Shown: positions 35,826 through 38,541 of the stretch, piece after piece | How positions within the stretch are numbered: the stretch's first letter is position 1 | How the letters are laid out: every line of letters begins with the position of its first letter | Assembly: GCA_938021205.1 (NCBI GenBank) | Contig: CALIGI010000084.1 | Span: forward strand, 1 to 38,541 | DNA: 38,541 bases | Source: an uncultured Pseudanabaenaceae cyanobacterium | GTDB lineage: Bacteria; Cyanobacteriota; Cyanobacteriia; PCC-9006; JAAUQQ01 | Direction of reading: 5' to 3' | Notes under the pieces: generated by a model | What the model saw: only the letters and a program-made list of their open reading frames with translations | Told to the model about the DNA's origin: nothing | Databases searched by the model: none | Position numbers and translations under genes: made by a program

Positions 35826-36386
35826 CTATAGCTCATGCATTCGCCCCAGGTATTTTGTTTGTTGAAACCTTTGGGCTGCATCCTCCCAAAAGTCATCTGT
35901 TTTTAGATAGGCGGGGTAGATTGCCAGCTCTGTAACGGCTTCTCGCTTGACCCAAACAGCTTCAACGATCGCCAAAGCATCTGTTGCATCGCTGGGCAAA
36001 AAATCTAAACTGATCTCCCCCTCCCAAGAATCAACGGCCATGTAAAAGGCCACATGTTGAATCTGGTTGACGGAGTCCTGGAACTCATGGACATAGGCGA
36101 TGCGGGAGGTTTTCACCGTCAGGCCACATTCTTCCAGCGCTTCCCGTTCGGCACAGGCAAAGATTGAGCTGTCTTCGGCTTCGAGCCCGCCACCGGGCGG
36201 GAGCCAGATGAGCTTACCGGGGCGCGATCGCGAGCGGTGCTTAACGAGCAATATTTCATTGGGGTTACTGGCTCCATCGTTGGCACGGACCAGCAGGGCA
36301 GCAGCACGGACTCTGTGACGCATTGAGGAGTGACGGAATGATTCCTCTACTGTACCGGCTTCGTTGTAGTCGCTCACCCAGCGCAT
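35826..36386 (-). CDS. NUDIX hydrolase with non-canonical box
   Basis: A 186-residue protein of the NUDIX hydrolase fold, which cleaves nucleoside diphosphates linked to another group. The box lies at residues 67-89: Gly67, then REALEECGL (81-89) with the metal-binding glutamates. The conserved Glu expected five residues after Gly67 is Ser73 here. Upstream, NEILLVKHRSRSRPGKLIWLPPGGG is typical. The substrate is unknown. Two starts are possible: 36386 (next to a nine-G run) or Met22 at 36323, which is closer to the start of the conserved fold; neither has a clear ribosome site. It is convergent with devA. Confidence 0.85.
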   Translation of the reverse strand: MRWVSDYNEAGTVEESFRHSSMRHRVRAAALLVRANDGASNPNEILLVKHRSRSRPGKLIWLPPGGGLEAEDSSIFACAEREALEECGLTVKTSRIAYVHEFQDSVNQIQHVAFYMAVDSWEGEISLDFLPSDATDALAIVEAVWVKREAVTELAIYPAYLKTDDFWEDAAQRFQQTKYLGRMHEL

Positions 36387-36478
36387 TCTGGGGGGGGGCT
36401 TTGGGATGGACCTAGCCTGGTAAGGTCAAAAAGGTCTATCTACGGCCCTTCGTTCTTTGGTCTTTTTGTCGCATCGCC

Positions 36479-37459
36479 ATGAAACGCCTCATCTCCTTAG
36501 TCGTCAGCCTCGTAATCCTGGGGCTGATCTATTGGAAGGTGGATTTTGCTGAGCTGATGAAGGTGTTGCGGAACTGCGATCGCGTCTGGCTCCCGGTCAG
36601 CTTGGGCATGGTCATCCCCATTACGCTGATCACCTCCTGGCGTTTACAGCAGCTCATGCCGAGGCCTAAGCGAGGTGATAGAAGCCTGAGTGGTGCGGAG
36701 ATTTCACCGTTGCCCTTTGGTGAGGCCAATCGTCTTATTTTAGCGGCGAGTGCTTTGAATATGGTATTGCCCTCGAAGATGGGAGATATTGCCAAGGCTT
36801 ACTTTATGGGCGATCGCGGTCACCTCGACCGTTCTCTCTCCCTCTCTCTGGTGGTATTTGAGAAAGCCTGCGATATGCTTTCGCTATTACTGTGGTGCGC
36901 CTTTGGTCTGTTGTTGTATCCGCAAAAGGATGGCTTGTTCTGGTTCTTTACCGTCAGCATTTTGGGCGGTTTAGGTATGGGATTGCTGCTACTGGGCTCG
37001 GCTCAGTTTGCCCAGGCCTTTTTCAACTTAGGCCGCAACGTCGCTCCCAAGAAAATGAAGCCCAAGTTTGAGAAGCTGCACAAGGCTTGGGGGGAAATGC
37101 ATCGCTATTTTTGGAGTGACAAGACCCAGCTTGCCAAGATTACGCTGACTTCGGTGTTTCTTTGGTTCCTGCACTTGCTGCAAATTTGGTTCTTTATTCT
37201 GGCGCTGAAGGAAACGGTACCTGCACTGATTAATTTTGCCCTGTCGCCCCTGGCTATTTTGGCGGGGCTGTTGCCGCTGACCTTTGCTGGAGTGGGGACG
37301 CGAGATGCAGCGCTGGTGTTGTTCTACCAACCCTATATGCCTGAGGCGGCGGCGGCGGCATTGGGGTTGCTTTGTACGTCAAGGTACTTTTTGCCCGCGA
37401 TCGGGGGGCTGCCCTTTTTGAATCAGTATCTCAGCGCTGTGAAGGCGCTACGACAATAG
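36479..37459 (+). CDS. LPG synthase transmembrane-like (UPF0104) protein
   Basis: A 326-residue membrane protein with about seven or eight hydrophobic segments. Family hallmarks are LPSKMGDIAKAYFM (about 98-111) and LPLTFAGVGTRDAALVLFY in the C-terminal half, as in AglD/MprF membrane domains. It lacks the soluble aminoacyl-transfer domain of MprF, so it is the stand-alone UPF0104 type whose relatives include lipid- or glycan-linked functions. The exact role is unknown. It is convergent with the AAA ATPase gene; the two stop codons lie in opposite arms of one hairpin. Confidence 0.85.
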   Translation: MKRLISLVVSLVILGLIYWKVDFAELMKVLRNCDRVWLPVSLGMVIPITLITSWRLQQLMPRPKRGDRSLSGAEISPLPFGEANRLILAASALNMVLPSKMGDIAKAYFMGDRGHLDRSLSLSLVVFEKACDMLSLLLWCAFGLLLYPQKDGLFWFFTVSILGGLGMGLLLLGSAQFAQAFFNLGRNVAPKKMKPKFEKLHKAWGEMHRYFWSDKTQLAKITLTSVFLWFLHLLQIWFFILALKETVPALINFALSPLAILAGLLPLTFAGVGTRDAALVLFYQPYMPEAAAAALGLLCTSRYFLPAIGGLPFLNQYLSAVKALRQ

Positions 37460-37488
37460 CTTTAGCGTTGCATCAATGCTAAAGCTAT
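37456..37488. terminator. Shared hairpin at the ends of two convergent genes
   Basis: ATAGCTTTAGC (37456-37466) pairs with GCTAAAGCTAT (37478-37488), extended by inner TTG/CAA pairing. The TAG stop of the plus-strand gene is in the left arm and the stop of the minus-strand gene (CTA at 37485-37487) is in the right arm. The T tract is weak, but it can work in both directions. Confidence 0.6.
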
Positions 37489-38541
37489 GCGCTCAACTTC
37501 TTCAACTGTGCTTCAATCCAATGTAAGTCAAAAACGAGTTGATAAATTCGATTATAGACTTGTAAAATCCCCTGTTGCTTCACAACTAGGCCTGATAAAA
37601 GCAGCTCTTTTTCATCTGGGCTATCGACTGCAGTGACAGCTTGGCCTTCGATTTGTGTCAAGACCTGACGATAGAGAATCAGTAAGTTTTTCGTAGACTT
37701 CTCGCTTTCGAGGATGCGATCGCGAATGGTTCTTAAATGTTCTGGCTCATCTTGAGATTCCCAATGTTCAATGATTTGCTTCCGGACTAGGTTCTCAGTC
37801 CAGTCAGCTTCTTGGTTGGGTGGAATGGGGTCGTCAGTAGTTCGGATTAGCTTACAGAGTTTTTGTGTGAGGAAAGGCTGCCCTCCGGTCCAAGCAAGGA
37901 CTTCTTTGAGTACCACTTGAGGATTGCTTACTTTTTCGGCTAGGCCGTTAAGTAAAGGTTGTGCTTCATGTTCTTTGAAGCCTTCTAGCTGGATGGATTG
38001 GCCGATATTAAAAGGGGTTCTGCGGCGATCGCTAATCAAATCGGACGGAGTGACAACCCCTAACAGAGCAAAAGTCAAATACTTATAATCTGGATTTAGA
38101 CTGCGCTGGTTATAGCAAGCGCGAATCAAGGCAAAGAAATCATTGACAGGAAAGCTCAACCCTAAGAGACTATCAATCTCATCGAGCATAATGACTCTCT
38201 TTTGAGGAGGGGAGTCAGAGGCTCTATCCACCAACAGAAACTCTTCAATGAAATGACTTAAACGCTGGACTGGCGGAATATCTTTCCTTTCATTCCACCA
38301 AGTTTTGAGGGGAACTTTGCTGCTTAAGCCAAAACAGCGCCATAGCTCTACGACAAAGCCTTTGTACCACTGCTCAGGTGTGACGTTCTCACTACCCAGG
38401 CGAGTCATATCGATGGCGACACAGCTATAACCTTCGCTCTGAAGATGATGCATCATGCGCACCATCAGGCTAGACTTACCCATCTGTCGGGCATTGAGGA
38501 TATGGCAGAATTCTCCTTGCTTGAGTACTTGATAGAGGTTT
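37485..38541 (-). CDS. AAA_35-type ATPase, N-terminus cut by window edge
   Basis: A STAND/AAA-like ATPase common in cyanobacteria (AAA_35-like). The frame runs out of the window at 38541. Reading inward gives LYQVLKQGEFCHILNARQMGKSSLM, where ARQMGKSS is the family's degenerate Walker A. Walker B is VIMLDEIDSLL. Later blocks, LLGVVTPSDLI, FNIGQSIQLEGF and LAWTGGQPFLTQKLCKLI, match this family, as does the end LQVYNRIYQLVFDLHWIEAQL. Relatives often carry an effector or signalling domain upstream; that part is not visible. A Met at 38481-38483 exists but would start inside the P-loop, so it is not the start. Confidence 0.88.
   Translation of the reverse strand, partial: NLYQVLKQGEFCHILNARQMGKSSLMVRMMHHLQSEGYSCVAIDMTRLGSENVTPEQWYKGFVVELWRCFGLSSKVPLKTWWNERKDIPPVQRLSHFIEEFLLVDRASDSPPQKRVIMLDEIDSLLGLSFPVNDFFALIRACYNQRSLNPDYKYLTFALLGVVTPSDLISDRRRTPFNIGQSIQLEGFKEHEAQPLLNGLAEKVSNPQVVLKEVLAWTGGQPFLTQKLCKLIRTTDDPIPPNQEADWTENLVRKQIIEHWESQDEPEHLRTIRDRILESEKSTKNLLILYRQVLTQIEGQAVTAVDSPDEKELLLSGLVVKQQGILQVYNRIYQLVFDLHWIEAQLKKLSA

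Overview
The window comes from a cyanobacterium. It carries psaC (photosystem I iron-sulfur subunit) next to acpP, fabF and tkt, the highly iterated palindrome GCGATCGC occurs many times, and devBCA-type exporter genes and a cyanobacterial AAA_35-type ATPase are present. The block tkt-fabF-acpP / psaC / glmS is a gene neighbourhood I recognise from several cyanobacteria. The species cannot be named from this sequence.

Layout. (1) 1-4.7 kb is core metabolism: a partial transketolase, fabF and acpP on the minus strand, then divergent psaC with a strong terminator. (2) 4.97-6.92 kb is glmS, which makes glucosamine-6-phosphate. (3) 7.0-27.05 kb is a 20-kb run of plus-strand genes for building and exporting a surface polysaccharide. 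It holds an ABC-2 permease and ATPase pair (Wzm/Wzt type, ATPase with a C-terminal extension) and a 1562-residue protein with two GT4 domains, one GT2 domain, a coiled coil and a methyltransferase. It also holds GDP-mannose 4,6-dehydratase, further GT4 and GT2 enzymes, two small methyltransferases, a second (MsbA/PglK-like) ABC exporter and an OafA-type acyltransferase. It ends in a tightly coupled cassette of a Dpm1-like GT2, a GT-C membrane glycosyltransferase and a small EamA/EmrE-like membrane protein. (4) 27.07-31.7 kb (minus strand) has a four-PAS histidine kinase, a secreted TPR protein and a sigma-70-like small protein. (5) 32.3-35.7 kb is a devBCA exporter operon with an odd array of five 13-bp repeats between devC and devA. 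(6) 35.8-38.5 kb has a NUDIX hydrolase, an LPG-synthase-like/UPF0104 membrane protein and a partial AAA_35-type ATPase.

How the genes may work together. The sugar cluster looks like an ABC-transporter-dependent glycan pathway. GlmS and Gmd feed nucleotide sugars, the glycosyltransferases build the chain on a lipid carrier, and Wzm/Wzt move it out. The most striking item is the 9583-14271 protein. Its glycosyltransferase domains, coiled coil and methyltransferase are the parts that in E. coli O8/O9a are split between the multidomain mannosyltransferase WbdA and the methylating chain-length terminator WbdD, whose coiled coil acts as a ruler. Together with a Wzt that has a C-terminal extension, this suggests a one-polypeptide polymerase plus terminator. 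That is an inference from domain order only.

No tRNA, rRNA, CRISPR array or intact insertion sequence was seen. Several strong inverted repeats and terminator-like hairpins lie between genes and are listed separately.
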